DNA of 64,000 bases. It comes from Diphasiastrum complanatum. Lineage: Eukaryota > Streptophyta > Lycopodiopsida > Lycopodiales > Lycopodiaceae. Below the pieces are notes generated by a model. The model searched no databases. It saw nothing but the letters and a program-made list of their open reading frames with translations, and was not told the DNA's origin. A program made the translations under genes and the position numbers. The stretch is taken from positions 23,146,405-23,210,404 of the forward strand of contig CM055113.1 in NCBI GenBank assembly GCA_029204225.1. Reading direction: 5' to 3'. Below are positions 11,280 through 23,419 of this stretch, piece after piece; positions within the stretch are counted from its first letter, which is position 1; each line of letters starts with the position of its first letter.

Positions 11280-13700
11280 CCCCCGATGTCAGTCATGCCA
11301 TTTGGGTTGCGCTTAGATTGCAAAAATCATGAACTTTATATGACAGAAAATCTATATCGATAATATTATTTATTGTAGTAGCCCATGATAAACATCCACT
11401 GCTAGTTTAAATCACCAACTACATTATATTAGATAAAGGTTGTCTAAAATTTAGATTGCACTCATGAAAGTACAACGTACATTGTAAATTGTCCTTTCCC
11501 AACTAAATTTGTACCTTGGTGAATATATGAATCAAATATCATACCTTGAAGAGTAGAAAGAAAAATGTTGACCATTACACCACACTACAAAAGGAAATAG
11601 TTTTGTACTACAAAAGGATTGATTACTTTCTAAATAATCTTATATAATAATATTTTTTCAATTCAAACATCTACAACAAGTCCAAAATATCACGACTTAG
11701 ATCTATGTACTACACCACTCATTATAGCATCAAGATCTCAATGGTACCCCACATGATTCTTAATTTTTATCTATTTAAATGAAAATTAATGAAGGTAGTG
11801 TCTAAAACTTGCTCTTATTGTTTTTTTTTAATGCGAACTTAGTGATGTAAATGATCATATGCTATTTTTGCTTAGTTTTTCAAATTTATGTTAGAATTTT
11901 GTAGCTTTCTTTTTGGACTATTGAGTTATATGTGTTATTATGGGCTCTCTCTTTTTATAAGTGTGATTTTTAAGCAAGTGAAAGAATACTAATTTTTGTT
12001 AAGAGAAATTTTGCTTATTATTTGCAACAATCATTTATTACAATTTTCAGTTGGTATAAGTATGGGCCTATTACTTTCTAGAATCTAGATAGTATTTCAC
12101 CATGCCCAAGTAGTGACCCACAGCAAATGACATAGCTTTTACTGCTACTTATTTGGGATTTGGTCATAGAGATGTTTTCTAACATTGACAACTTCTACAA
12201 CTTTTCAAGGTTAATAATAAACTGTTAAATACTTGGCATCCTTATTTCTTGCATGATAACATTTTTCACTTGACCCAAACTCTAGGGCTAAGTATTGTAA
12301 GACATCAAGGCATAGTATTTAGAGATTTGGGTTTCCCTTTAGGCACCTTTGTATCTAACAAAGATTGGTCATTGGATTCTAAGCAATGTCTCTTTGAAGA
12401 TCAATACTTAAAGATCCACCTTTATTAGCTTTTCAACTTGACTTGTTCTTCTTGAACACAAAATATCAACTTTACATGTTTTTTGTTTTTACAATTGATG
12501 TGTCAATCATATTATATCTCAAGCCTTTTGAAAAAAATTCTTCTAAAAAATAAAACCAAACTCAAAATGAGTGTTTGTAGGTCACATGTTAAACTACGTG
12601 GGCTAGATCTCTTGATCCTTCAAATGCCTCATTAACAATTCTCTTTAAACAACTATATCAAGACTTTGCTCCCCTTATCCTTGGTTAGAGATGTTATATT
12701 GAAGGCATCCATTCACTTATCCTTCAGCCTACTTATTATTCTTCTACATCATCTATATAGCCTACTAGTACATACCTCCTAGGTTCATATCTCACACTAT
12801 ATTCACTAGCTACATCTAGGAGTAGTGGATTAGCTAGGTCAAGGTTGAACACTCATGCCATCCCTTGCTAGACACCATGACTATATTTGTGCTTGTTGTG
12901 GTGTTTCTATTGCAATTTTTTCTTTATCACATTTATTTCTACAAAAACTTATCAATTTTAAATCTTTTGTTGTGGATCAATATTTCACATTTAGTACATG
13001 ATGATAGTGGAAATAGAACTCTCTATGGTTGACCACTAGAATTTTATAGTTGATTTTTTTGTATGTTTTGTAGATTGAGCCTTTTGAATGCAATGATTGC
13101 AAAGGTTTGATATTTTGAGATCTCTATCACAACTTTGTAGCGAGCTCTATTCAACAAAATGGCCCACGTATGAAGATTTTTTTTTCTTGACTTGTGGATG
13201 TTACACTACACAATATAAGATTTTCTTCCTTGAAAAGCTAACCATAGATTAAAGACTTTATGAGCAAGAACCTTGCATAGAATTATTGGATGAATATGTG
13301 TATACCAGAAAAATGCACAAAGTTTGATGCAATATGCTGATAAGAGGTCATAGCCCACCCTCAAAGTGGCTAGAAAGAACTTAGATTTTAGGAAAGTAGG
13401 CCTTTATATGGATTTTAGGATGTCGAACAATATCCGATATATGCCAGTGTTTGAATATCGAGCAAAAAATGCCAGTTTATCTAGAAATAGGTCCCAGCCC
13501 ATCTAAATGTGGTTAGTCAAAAGTTTTACGACCTTAGAATTGGCCCGGAAGTAAACATGCCGGCAATGCCGAGCACAATTTTGGTGTACTCAAAAATATT
13601 TTTACTAATAGAAAAACTTCTTTGCTTTTTTAGGAACGGCTAGTTTTGTGGGTCTGGGATTGCTCTAGTTGACCATCGACTTGGAAATCTGAAAGGTGCA
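11280..13700. other. AT-rich region, nothing firmly identified
   Basis: Around 12050-12960 the plus strand reads in several frames like an extremely decayed retroelement (for example a LGFPLGTFVSNKDW-like phrase near 12320-12370). I cannot support a specific call. Confidence 0.3.
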
Positions 13701-13754
13701 CCAATTGGGCTGTCAACTATAAAAGACCGAGAAAAATCAATGTAACGACACCTA

Positions 13755-14210
13755 GTGGTCAAAATACTGGAAGATGCAACAAGGAAACGACAGCCAAAAA
13801 TTAAAGTTCGGACAAGCAAGAATGTGGAAACAATAGTATCACAACTTGAACAGAAAAGAATTTGGTACCAAGGGAATTATCAGCTAGAGAGACTGACAAA
13901 CGGAAATGACAATTTAAGGCAAAGAATACCCATCCATCTTAACTTTAGCAAACTCTTCAAAAGAAATTCCAGACTTGCAGCTGAGACTTCACCCTTTGCT
14001 GAGGTATCAAGAACCAAATGGACAAACTTGGACTACAAGTATCTAGTGTTCGGGAAAGTCGCCATTCTTAAGGAATGGAACCGGCATCTTTTCTCAAAAA
14101 CTGACAACTACAAAATTTTGCAGGATTTTTACATGATAAATTTGAGATTTTATAGGGGAAAACCGGAAAGTAGAAGCATATCCCCTGGTAGTAGCCGGAA
14201 TACTCCTTAA
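13755..14210 (+). CDS. Unidentified 151-codon ORF in repeat-like DNA
   Basis: One open frame, basic and hydrophilic, without a recognisable motif, signal peptide or membrane segment. It begins at GTG, so the real start may be different or absent. About 400 bp downstream, at 14614-14622, is a TATAAAAAG box followed by a pyrimidine-rich stretch, a layout common in plant LTR promoters. The ORF may therefore be part of an unclassified LTR element. Function not assignable. Confidence 0.25.
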   Translation: MVKILEDATRKRQPKIKVRTSKNVETIVSQLEQKRIWYQGNYQLERLTNGNDNLRQRIPIHLNFSKLFKRNSRLAAETSPFAEVSRTKWTNLDYKYLVFGKVAILKEWNRHLFSKTDNYKILQDFYMINLRFYRGKPESRSISPGSSRNTP

Positions 14211-14611
14211 GATATCGGATTTTTGAGGGAAACCTCAAAAAAGTTTCCCGAACACTGGAAGTATCCACTTGGGAATAGGCAATAACTAGCCATGATGGCT
14301 TCCTAGCCCTTTAGGAGCCTTCATAAATAGGCCATGTGCCTAAACCTGCCATGTGAAAGGATGGCAATCATTGGAAAAATTTGGCAAAATCAACTATGCT
14401 ACTAAGTGTCAAGGATTCAATGGACAAGTATCGGTAACTATCATGAAAAACAAAAGTGAAAAAGTCGCACCCATGATGAGGGAAAAAGGGTGAAGGCACA
14501 AAAGAAAAGAGGCCCACAAAATCTAGGCCAAGTGTCACTAGAGTACAAGAAATGACAAAATGTGTTGGAAGAGTGGGCAAATAGCAAAATGAAATGGGCC
14601 TTTTTGCTCAT

Positions 14612-14625
14612 CATTATAAAAAGGG
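14612..14625 (+). promoter_or_regulatory. TATA box, possible LTR promoter
   Basis: The sequence ttataaaaaggga lies about 25-35 bp before a C/T-rich segment (atcttaagctctttg), as in many plant LTR promoters. No matching second LTR was found in the window. Confidence 0.35.
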
Positions 14626-15186
14626 ATGAAGAGATCACAATCATCATCTTAAGCTCTTTGTCTTGTGCTTCTTCCTCTAGCTCCTTCAGGTGGTTTTCTT
14701 TTGCTCATCTATGATCCTCTTTATGTAGAATTTTTATGTAGAATGTGTGAGAGAAGAGCTTTTATGGTGTAAGAAGGAAGCTCCCCTCTCTCGTGTGAAA
14801 ACCCATTGTGGATGCCATGGGTAAATGGAGGTGTTTTAGTAGGAGTCATGTTGGTGATAATAGTTATTGTTGATTCTGAGTGCTATATGCTGAGAGCTAC
14901 ATTGTGGATATTGAATTACTTCTGCATAGACCCCTTTTGGATACCCTTATCTGCGCTTGCAGAAGGGGTTGGTTCTACCTCAGTGTGGACTGTAGGAGCG
15001 TTTGGATGTTCTGTAAACCGTATTGTTTGTTGAGCAATTCGAGGGTTCTGTTTGCCTGCTACAACATCTTGTGAGAAAATCCATCGTGTTCAGCGCATTA
15101 TTTGCTTCTGCCTTAAGAGCGGGAAGAATCTGTTTTGCGGTGGGCCGCTGGAAGTCTAGAAAGTCATACCTATCGCTTCTTTATTT

Positions 15187-15354
15187 AGGGAACCCATATC
15201 GGCATCATTGTGGAAGTGTACTTGGCTTACCTCAGTTAACTCGCTTGATGTTACCAGTTTATCTTCAGAGGTAGCATTTCGTACCACGGGGAAGCCTAAG
15301 GGAACCCATATCAGCATCATTGTGGAAGTGTACTTGGCTTACCTCAGTTAACTC
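15187..15354. repeat. 56-bp direct repeat, two copies 112 bp apart
   Basis: Copy 1 is 15187-15242 and copy 2 is 15299-15354. They differ at one or two bases and are separated by 56 bp of unrelated sequence. The right copy lies inside the minus-strand open frame at 15265-15663, so part of that coding fragment is duplicated. Confidence 0.85.
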
Positions 15355-16030
15355 TAGTAATGGATTCAAACTTCTAAGCAACTGAATCTGACCATTTTGG
15401 TCCTCTTGTACATTCTGATCTGAAGGTAGGTTCGAGATGTCAGGTCCTTGCTCTATCTCATTTCTGGCATTGTCTCCAGTCAAAATCTGACTGTCTGTGT
15501 CTGACCAAGAATCCATTGATCCAACTTCTTGAGCAGCTAATGAATAAGGTGAAATTGCATTCATTGCTTTGTCAAGAGCCTTCAAGTTAGCTCCCTTTGG
15601 CAGGTCCGTCTGCTTGTCTTTCGAAGTTTTTGACGTTTCAGTTTTTTCCATATCATGTCTCAATTGGCAAGTGATAGGGTTCGATTTGGGTGTTGAACCT
15701 GAACTGGGCGAGGTATAGAGCCCGATACTCTTAAATTGCCTAATAGAAGGGCTTTCAAATTCTGAAGATGGTGCTTTGCTTTTAAGTCTCTCATCACTAG
15801 GTCATTTCGGCAAAGCTGCTAATGACAGCCTCATAGTAAGTTCTGGGAGGTGAAGTGCCGTCATTAGTAGACGAGCTTTCTAGCCAGCTTGTATTGTGTG
15901 ACCTGCCCAAGAGCTGCAGTCCATGTCCATTAGGCATCATTAGCGAGGCTAAAGAGGTTATGCAAAGAGTTTTGTTCTTGCTGAAAACTTAATGCCAGTC
16001 CTTAAGAGGAGAAGAGCAAGAAGATCTCTT
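15265..16030 (-). pseudogene. Fragment of an unidentified plant protein gene
   Basis: From about 15820 down to 15265 the minus strand is open in one frame (SDERLKSKAPSSEF, SPSSGSTPKSNP, ALDKAMNAISPYSLAAQEVG, LLELTEVSQVHFHNDADMG). Just upstream, in a different frame, 15995-15825 reads SLMMPNGHGLQLLGRS, WLESSSTNDG and TYYEAVISSFAEM, ending at stops. The wording is Ser-rich and non-repetitive, unlike retroelement proteins here, so I read it as a host gene piece. The frame change could be a frameshift or an intron. No domain is recognised. The downstream end falls into the 56-bp direct repeat. Confidence 0.4.
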
Positions 16031-16235
16031 GCAGGAGCACTGCAAAAGACTAGATCAGGATTTGCAGAAGGAAGGAGCAAAATCAAAATGAACAACCTGA
16101 TCAACATATACTTTACCATCAAACATATTGAGTAGGGAGGACGGGAGGTCATCTCTTAATTTCCAAAGGATGCAAATGTTAACATGAGGCGAGAAAAGGG
16201 ACTCAAAGTTATCTTCTATGAACTAGGTAGTGGGC

Positions 16236-16333
16236 GTGAGCAGGCCTGCTACCCTGTGTAACAAGCAGCCTTCATGCACTGAGCCGCCCTGCGGGGAAGT
16301 GCGTTGAAGGCTGCTTTTAGCAGGCCTGCTCAC
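16236..16333. repeat. 98-bp nested hairpin
   Basis: The arms gtgagcaggcctgct and agcaggcctgctcac are exact reverse complements at the two ends. Inside lie aagcagccttca / tgaaggctgctt, and innermost gcact / agtgc around a GC-rich loop. Another cggcctgctacc follows at 16334-16345. It looks like a foldback mini-element or a small-RNA precursor; nothing distinguishes the two. Confidence 0.7.
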
Positions 16334-17090
16334 GGCCTGCTACCGGGCGTAATTGGCCCTTCAACCCTGCGCTATGGCTCTGAACACATCTGTTCAGAGC
16401 CTATGAAAATGGGACATCTGCCCTCTATCACTCCTCATGCCAATTACATCTAAAAATTCGCCTAGGCTAAAAAGCGGATAAAAAAGGAGACCAGGAAAGA
16501 AAGGAAGCGATAAATGGATAGGTAGAAAAATAGAACCAGCAATCTGCAGATTAAAGTTCTTACCAAACTTAAACACGGGAACATTTGAATTTGAAAGGAG
16601 AAGATAATAAAATCGCAAGAACGTCCGCACTTGATCCGAAGTGAAGGAGAAAATAGTTAGCACCCATCGTCTCAAAGCCAAGAGAGTTTGGAGCATGGGA
16701 TAGTGAATAAGTTGATAAACTCTTTGACAAGAGGCAAATCTGGGCGTAAAGCACCAAAGAAAAGAGCCACAGAAGATTGAAACAAGGAAGCTTGTGATGC
16801 ACTAAGGGCAACGAGGTCTGGAAGAAATGAGAATTAAAGAAGACCATTTAAAGTCTTTTTAGATTCAACATAGATCTTAACTTTCTTAAAGTTCGCCCAC
16901 TTCTCCAAGAGTTTCAAATATCAAAAAGACCCTATAAGGAATGCCATGTAGGATAACAAAAAAATCAAAAAAAAAAAACAATATTGTTTATTTGCTTGCC
17001 CCTACCACTCTCGAGGCCTCCCCAACTCCCAATGCTCTAATCATAGTGTCTACAATTACAGTTAAGAACTTTAAACTGTTCACAATCTAA

Positions 17091-17375
17091 CTTATCTAAA
17101 TCCGAGTATCCATGCTCTCCATTGGTTAATATAAGGGCAATCTTCTTAGTGGATTGAAAATATGAGCGACATCCCCAAATTTGAATAGGAAAAGAAAAAC
17201 AAAATGTAAGAATTGATGTTACAAAAGAGTTTAGCTTGTCTAAATTCGAATATGCATTCCCTCCATTGGTTGACATGAGCGCAATCTTCATATTGGAATG
17301 AAAATATGAGCGCCACCTCCAAATTTGAATCAGGCAGAAAAACAAAATCAACGAATTGATGTTATAGAGTATATA
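17091..17375. repeat. Tandem duplication of about 140-145 bp
   Basis: Segments 17091-17236 and 17237-17375 align along most of their length (tatctaaatccgagtatcca versus tgtctaaattcgaatatgca; aaaatatgagcg; aatttgaat; gaattgatgtta). A minus-strand frame of 147 codons spans both copies, but this follows from the duplication and I do not call it a gene. Confidence 0.75.
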
Positions 17376-17499
17376 ATATAATACCAGATAAGCACTTTGA
17401 TTTGTTTTTGAAATTTTGTTCTGAGTACTTTGATGCATGTGATTACTTTCTTGTTTTTTCTGATGATGACATTGTATCATCTACATTTGGATATCCCTA

Positions 17500-17845
17500 C
17501 TGATTGGCACCTTTACAGAGAAGAGGAGGCAAAGGAATTCCAATATCTGCTGAGGACCGTTCCCATTATAGGGAAGAACGAAATAAGAACTGGGGTTTGT
17601 GGACAGATGAAACATTGTATCCTCAAGATTCTAGCGCTTTGACACATCCCACATTCTCTTCAATAACTCATCTAGTTACATGGATATGCAATGGGCATAG
17701 TGGATTACTAGGATATTGTGAGAGATTGCATAATTACGGAAATCAGTTTTCTATGCAAAAAATTCAGTTTCTAGAATGTGAGTTGAGACGCATATCTTCT
17801 TATTGTCGTGAAAGAGATTGTCTTCTCCAAAAGACCTTCAATTAA
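17500..17845 (+). pseudogene. Possible coding fragment, unidentified
   Basis: The plus frame starting at 17504 reads RRGGKGIPISAEDRSHYREE and NKNWGLWTDETLYPQ, then ISSYCRERDC to a stop at 17846. The composition looks protein-like and the piece lies about 1.4 kb before the transposon-like ORF at 19201. It could be the front of that ORF, but the intervening sequence is full of stops. Function unknown. Confidence 0.3.
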
Positions 17846-19200
17846 CAACATGTTGGGTTCAATATTGACAAGCAAATTCACTGAGTATATCATGATGAAC
17901 AATAGGAGTTCTAATGTAAAGTGCAAAATTGTAGTCTTTGATGGTGGACATTCAAAAATGTGAAAAGTACAGTACTAAGGACCATAAATGGATCTTTGAA
18001 TGATCCACAAGGTGATTGTATGCTTGTTAAACAATCTATCAGAAACTAGTCATCAGAAAACAAGATCTAGTTTAGCAGCTTGATAGGAAACAAGTAGAGA
18101 CAATCAAAGCATTGATCAATTACTGTAATCCAACTCCACACGTGTGGAAATAAGGCTGTGGTACGGCCTGTAGACAGTGTTTACAAAGTGCCAAAGCTGG
18201 GTTTCATTGGAAATCAAGAGTAATCACCATACAATGAGAGGAAACTCGAGTTTCTCCTTGAGGCTCCAAAAAGTTTCTATCTTCTCACTATGGAGAATGG
18301 GGATACATAGTAAAACACACTTCCTTTGCTAAGTTAGGTGAAAATTCAGCATGTAATAAGAATTAGACTCCACTTTCTTGCCCTAATGTGAAAACCCTAG
18401 CCTAGATCCAAGAGTCATGCTTGGTAGGTGCATGGTAGGTACAAATCTCATCATAAATCATGGTCTAGATCCGACAAAGTAGCAATCACTACCAAATGGA
18501 CACAACCACTCCTCTTGACTTGTGGTAACCTACTTTAGGTGTGTATGTACAAGTGGCACTTTAGCCATTCAAGTAACCAACAAACAATATTGACAAAATG
18601 TATAATATTCTACATGGCTAGATTTTCCAATGTAGGCAATTTTTCACAAAAAACATTTAGATAAGACAATAGTTCAGGATGCTTGTGATTTTGCAAGTAT
18701 TAGCAGAGACACATGCAACAATATTTCAACTTATTAGCAAGTTTGAATTAGAAAAGTCTTTATCCCAAGGTCAGATCACCTGAAGAAAGAGCAAAACACA
18801 TTAAACATAGGAATGCATAAGATCATTGGTACCCCCCATTTTACATTGAGGTGTACGAAACTGAAGGAAGATCAATATCTTATAATTTATCAAACAACTT
18901 CTCTGTTGATCTAAATCACTAAGATGCACGATCACATTCTATGATATAACCTTTGAAAAGGTGAATGATGAAATAATCATAGTACTTAAGTTAGATGAGT
19001 CAGAGACTGTGAAAGAGCAGAAGATGGAGAGGGTTAGTATAACTCTCATGAATGGTGCACTATCACAAACAATGGATCAAGGAGATTTCAGATTCAATGT
19101 CTAGTCTGAAAATGACATTGGTGGTTGGCAGCTTTTCAGGTGTTACTCCTCATTATTATATTAGATTCAATGGATAGTGTTAGTTCTTATTTAACTAAGT

Positions 19201-19620
19201 TTGATTTTTTATTTTGGACTGGTTCTAAAGGAGGATCATGATATATTATCATGGATATTATGTAGGACATCTTACCTTAGGATCGTCAAGGACCATATGG
19301 ATGGAGGACTTCTCAATGTTTCAAGACTTGGAGACTTCAATGTAGAATGGCACTTAGCAGGTGATTTGAAAACATTGAAATGCATGTATAATGTCTCTCA
19401 CAGTGCTACATCTAAGCATCATTGTTTGTACTGCATGAAAATGGTGAAAGATGTTACTAGGAGTACAGGCATTATGAGAGAAAATATAGATCTCAACTAG
19501 AAACCTATATTGTAGATTCCCTTGAAAATTGTCCATGTTTGCACTCTTCATGCAGAGGTTAGGATAATAGAAAAACTTATTTATCTTCATATAATTTTTA
19601 CTTGGAATATTAAGCCAACA
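19201..19620 (+). pseudogene. Unclassified transposon-like ORF, part 1
   Basis: The reading frame 19201-19500 contains DFNVEWHLAGDLKTLKCMYN and, further on, HHCLYCMKM, a Cys-x2-Cys pair typical of zinc-binding ORFs of repeated genes. After a stop the reading continues at 19520-19620 with KIVHVCTLHAEVRIIEKLIY and FTWNIK. The matching downstream half lies at 24350-24960, beyond copia B, so a single ORF seems to have been split by insertion. I remember similar GDLK...CMY...CxYC wording from uncharacterised multi-copy proteins but cannot name the superfamily. Confidence 0.45.
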
Positions 19621-20039
19621 TCATCCTCGAAGGTGTTGGAGTTTAATCTTTCTCCTACTCATCCTAACTGCTCTCCTTATCTTTTATGTAAGTCACTCTC
19701 TCAAAGTAGTCCGCAGAAAATGAACTGTTTTTCAACAGTCCACATTTTTGAACTGTCTGTCTTGTTGCTTGCAAACTTCAACAGCCGAAAAAGATGAAAA
19801 ACCCGACAAAGTCTTCTATCTCACTTTCGGGTCATTCAAAGTACAAAAGGATTTTGCGAAAAATGTGACAAAGTGTTTACTCAAGATTTCGAGCACTTAA
19901 TACATTTTTTTCAAAAAATGTGACACTTTGCAGATTTACATAGGATTTCAAGTACAGACTGTTACATCTTCATGCTCCAATAATAACTTATCTAATTGAC
20001 CAAGTAAACAACTACTAACGATCTTGTAATTGTAAAGTT

Positions 20040-20541
20040 AGTGACCTTTTAATTACAGGTCTTTTGACCTTTTAATTCTTAACTGTAGACCTAACCATTT
20101 ATGACGGTTGATATTCGAATAGATGCTCTGTTTCTAGGGTCGAATAATTTCTGTTCGCGAATTATTCGCGACAGTCTATCTCTTCGTCACAACTTCGTGT
20201 TTCATGAATTATTGGTGACACTTGTCTCTTCGTGACATTTTCGTGTTTTGCAAATTGTTTGCGACAATTTTGCAACATCTAAGGTTTAAACTAGAAACAG
20301 AATATTTTGCGACAAAATTCTGTTCACAAATCTTTTGAGATTCAACAAGAAACCATGAGCTTCTACAAGAAACTATGTCGCAAATCTTTCGAGGTTCAAG
20401 CAAGATAAATTTCACGAATCCTTCAAGGTTGATCACGAATAGAAATGTTTTGAGTTTGCGTTCGTTTCTTTCTCATCGTTTGTCAAGTAAATTGTGCACT
20501 TTGTTAGTAGAATCGAGATTTGTCTGATCAGATGTTCTACA
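20040..20541 (-). repeat. Copia B 3' LTR (partial)
   Basis: On the minus strand it begins TGTAGAACATCTGATCAGAC right after the PPT. It contains gttcgcgaattattcgcgac, a double TCGCGA palindrome. It aligns with 23770-24332 and loses similarity upstream of about 20040. Confidence 0.75.
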
Positions 20542-20558
20542 GCTCCCTGTCAAAGTGG
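20542..20558 (-). other. Polypurine tract of copia B
   Basis: The minus strand reads TTTGACAGGGAGC immediately before the TGTAGAACA start of the LTR. Confidence 0.65.
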
Positions 20559-20559
20559 G

Positions 20560-22016
20560 CAGTTGGATTAACTCCAATCTTCTTCGTTGCTTCTCGAACA
20601 AAGCTTTACTGAGTGGCTTTGTAAAGATATTGGCTATCATTTCCTCTGTAGGTATGAAAATTGTCTTCAGTATCTTCTTCTCGACTAAGTCTTGAATTAC
20701 ATGATACTTGATAGCTATGTGCTTCATTTTCGAGTGAAATACCGGATCTTTCGTAAGATATATTTCTTATGTGTTATCCATTAACAAGACATAAGGTTTA
20801 GAAATAGATTCATCAAATCCTTCCAACATCTGTTTGATCCAGATCAGCTCATTTGCCATCTTGGCTACTGCTACATATTCGGCCTCACAAGAAGCTTGAG
20901 CTACTGTTGTTTGCTTCTTGCTTATCCAAAGTATGGCTGCGCCAGATACTAGAGTACAACCTCATACTTTTGCTATCATCCTTCATGGATGCCTAGCTTG
21001 CATCACTATAAGATTCAATGTGAAATCCAGCTTAATAACATAGCCCATAGTCTTTCGTTTTTTGGAGATATTGTAGTATTTTTTTGCCAACTTCCAATGC
21101 AACGATCCTAGGTTCTAATTATATTGGCTCGGCCTGTATACTGCAAATGCTATATCAGTCTGGTGTTGTCTGCTAGATATAACAATGATCCTATCAGCCT
21201 ACAATAGGGTGTTTTGGCCATTCGCTTCTCTTCCTCGAGAGTCTGCGAACAATCTGCCTTGCTCAGTATTGTTCTAGGTATCATGGGAGTATGCACACCT
21301 TTGTATTCAAGCATGTTAAAGTCTTCAATGATCTTTTGAGTGTACTTTTGTTGGTGAAGATACAACTTACCACCTTCAAAGTCTCTTTGGATCTGCAAGC
21401 CTAGATAGATTTTAGCTTCTCCTAGGTCAACGATCTCAAATATTTCAGAAATGTTTCTTTTGACTCTTCTTGAGAAGATAAGCGTGTCATCAACATAAAC
21501 AACTAGAATGATTATTTCATTTTGGACATGCTTGATATAGACATTTGATTCAACAAATAGAGGTTTGAAGCCTAAGGAACATAGTGCTTCATCCTTCTTT
21601 CTATACCATTGTCTTGCTGCTTGTTTCCAGCCATAAATGTTTTTATTCATGTGACATCCCTATTTTGGATATTCTTGGCTTACAAAACCAAGTGGTTGGT
21701 CCTTGAATAAGTCTTCTTCCAATTATGCATGCAAGAAAGCAGTCTTCTCATCCACAATATGGATTTTTAGATCATGAGCCATTGCATACGCAAATAACAA
21801 GCAAATTGATGTATGTTTGACTACCAATGAGAAAGTATCAGTGTAGTCAATTCCATACTGCTGTGAAAATCCTTTAGAAACTAACCTTGTTTTGTATCTG
21901 ATGTTTTCTCCATCATGACCTGTTTTGATCTTGTAGATCCACTTGCATTTGACTGGTTTTCTGCCATCAGATATAGGTGCAAGTGTCCATACATTTTTCT
22001 TATACATGGATGACAT
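20560..22016 (-). pseudogene. Copia B reverse transcriptase and RNase H
   Basis: RT N-terminus 22016-21723: PVKCKWIYKIKTGHDG, TRLVSKGFSQQYGIDYTDTF, VDEKTAFLHA. RT core 21650-21150: NKNIYGWKQAARQWY, the catalytic IILVVYVDDTLIFS, and DLGEAKIYLGLQIQRD. RNase H follows in broken frames. The C-terminal end at 20727-20560 reads MKHIAIKYHVIQDLV and IANIFTKPLSKALFEKQR. YVDD is intact, but stops and frameshifts split the polypeptide. The RNase H end is close to the fragment at 46421-46699, so both belong to one lineage. Confidence 0.85.
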
Positions 22017-22339
22017 TTCAACCTCTATTACTTAAATCCAACGATCTTTATCTGATCCATCAACAGCTTCTTCGAATGTTTGAGGTGCATCAAAAAAACC
22101 ACAAAATTCGATGGTTGTGTTAAAAACATCCTGACCATACCTTTCTGATGGTTTTCGTTGTCTGTCAAATCTTCTCACAGGTGTTTTCGAGTTCGATTCT
22201 ACAGGTTTTGAGTTCGATTTTGATTCGATCTTGTCTACTAGAATTCGAACTGGTGATTCGAGTCTGTCAGGTACTCGATCTTGATCTCCCTCTGAATCTG
22301 GTAATTCTCTTTCATCTTTTGCTTGTTTTACTTATGTCG

Positions 22340-22580
22340 TCATTGGTAGCTCATAATAGTTTTTGAGAATTTCATATACTCAGCTAATTTTTTGAAAGCT
22401 TCAGATTTTGTACGTAAAAAGTATACTACAGCGAATTTGCTGAAGTCATCAATAAACGTAATGAAGTACTTTGCATCACCCAATGACAATACTCCAAATG
22501 GTCCACAAATATCTGAATGCACAATTCACCAAAAATTTTCTGTTGTTTTCCAGATTGTTGATCATTTGTCTTAGACTCAT
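22340..22580 (-). pseudogene. Copia B integrase core fragment
   Basis: The frame reads MHSDICGPFGVLSLGDAKYF and ITFIDDFSKFAVVYFL, the first half of the copia integrase core with its first Asp. It follows gag directly, in another frame. The zinc region (HHCC) and protease are absent, and the rest of the core toward RT is also reduced. Confidence 0.75.
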
Positions 22581-23250
22581 TCTTTTTAGACGACTCCCTC
22601 TTAAACTTAGACTTCTTAGAAGATTTATTCTTCTGAGTAAATAGAGAATTTTTGGAATCACCATTATCGTCTTAGCGTACTTCCTCTTTAACTTCGTCTA
22701 TTGCCTTTTGAAGTGTCATTGTCGCATGTTTCGCCAATAAGGTTCGAGTTGTGTGGAATGACCTAGGTAGGGCTCAAAGAAAATAACTAAGTTATTTTTC
22801 CTTTGAAATTGCATTTTCTGCGTTGAAATTTTGCAAGAAAATAAACGGGTCTTTTATCTTTCATACGAATGTGTTCAACTCTTTGTCGTCCCATTGTAGG
22901 TAAATAAATTGGTTTTCCAATAACATGATTTGATTACGAGATCGAGTCTCATTTTTGGTTTGCAATTCTTCCCATAAATCTTTTGCATTCAAAATTGATG
23001 TAGAATCTAGCATTATATTGTCATGCACTGAAGACGCAATAATTGCTATAGCTTTGTCATTTCTTAAACTCCATTCTCAAAGTTCTTGGCCAGGAGTAGC
23101 TGTTAGCTTCTCCTATATTGGTTTTATCCATTGCCAAAGACCTTCGCCCTTCAATATGAGTGAAGTCTTTAATTTTCAAATCAAGTAGTTTGAACCTTCT
23201 GGATCCAAAATCATAGTGATCTTAGCCTGAATATTGTTGATCGACGACAT
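22580..23250 (-). pseudogene. Copia B gag
   Basis: From about 23250 down the minus strand gives, with stops, sequence of the gag class: a SNYLI-like start, KAIAIIASSVHDNIM, KDLWEELQTKNETRSRNQ, LPRSFHTTRTLLAKHATM, and a basic KSSKKSKFKRESS tail. No zinc knuckle follows; the reading passes into integrase at about 22560. Confidence 0.7.
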
Positions 23251-23406
23251 CTTCTATTTTTTGAATAACTCCAAATGCGATTTGCTGATGGATGTATGAA
23301 GAATGTTGAGAGGGGTATGAAGATACCATTGTATCAACTCTGACTCGCTCTAATACCACTGTATCAGTTCTGATATGCTCTGATATCACTGTATCAATAC
23401 TATTTT

Positions 23407-23418
23407 GCTCTGATACCA
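23407..23418 (-). other. Primer-binding site of copia B
   Basis: The minus strand reads exactly TGGTATCAGAGC (tRNA-iMet 3' end). Two diverged copies of the same context (ctctgatatcac, ctctaataccac) lie within 70 bp upstream at 23345-23390, so the PBS region is locally duplicated. Confidence 0.85.
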
Positions 23419-23419
23419 C

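Noticed and set aside
16394-16847. Two hydrophobic minus-strand ORFs that look like membrane proteins
   Set aside because: Overlapping in different frames, rich in Leu/Phe/Ser because the opposite strand is purine-rich; no splice or start context supports them.
17037-17480. 147-codon minus-strand ORF with an internal repeat
   Set aside because: Its repeat is simply the 140-145-bp DNA duplication; no coding signal otherwise.
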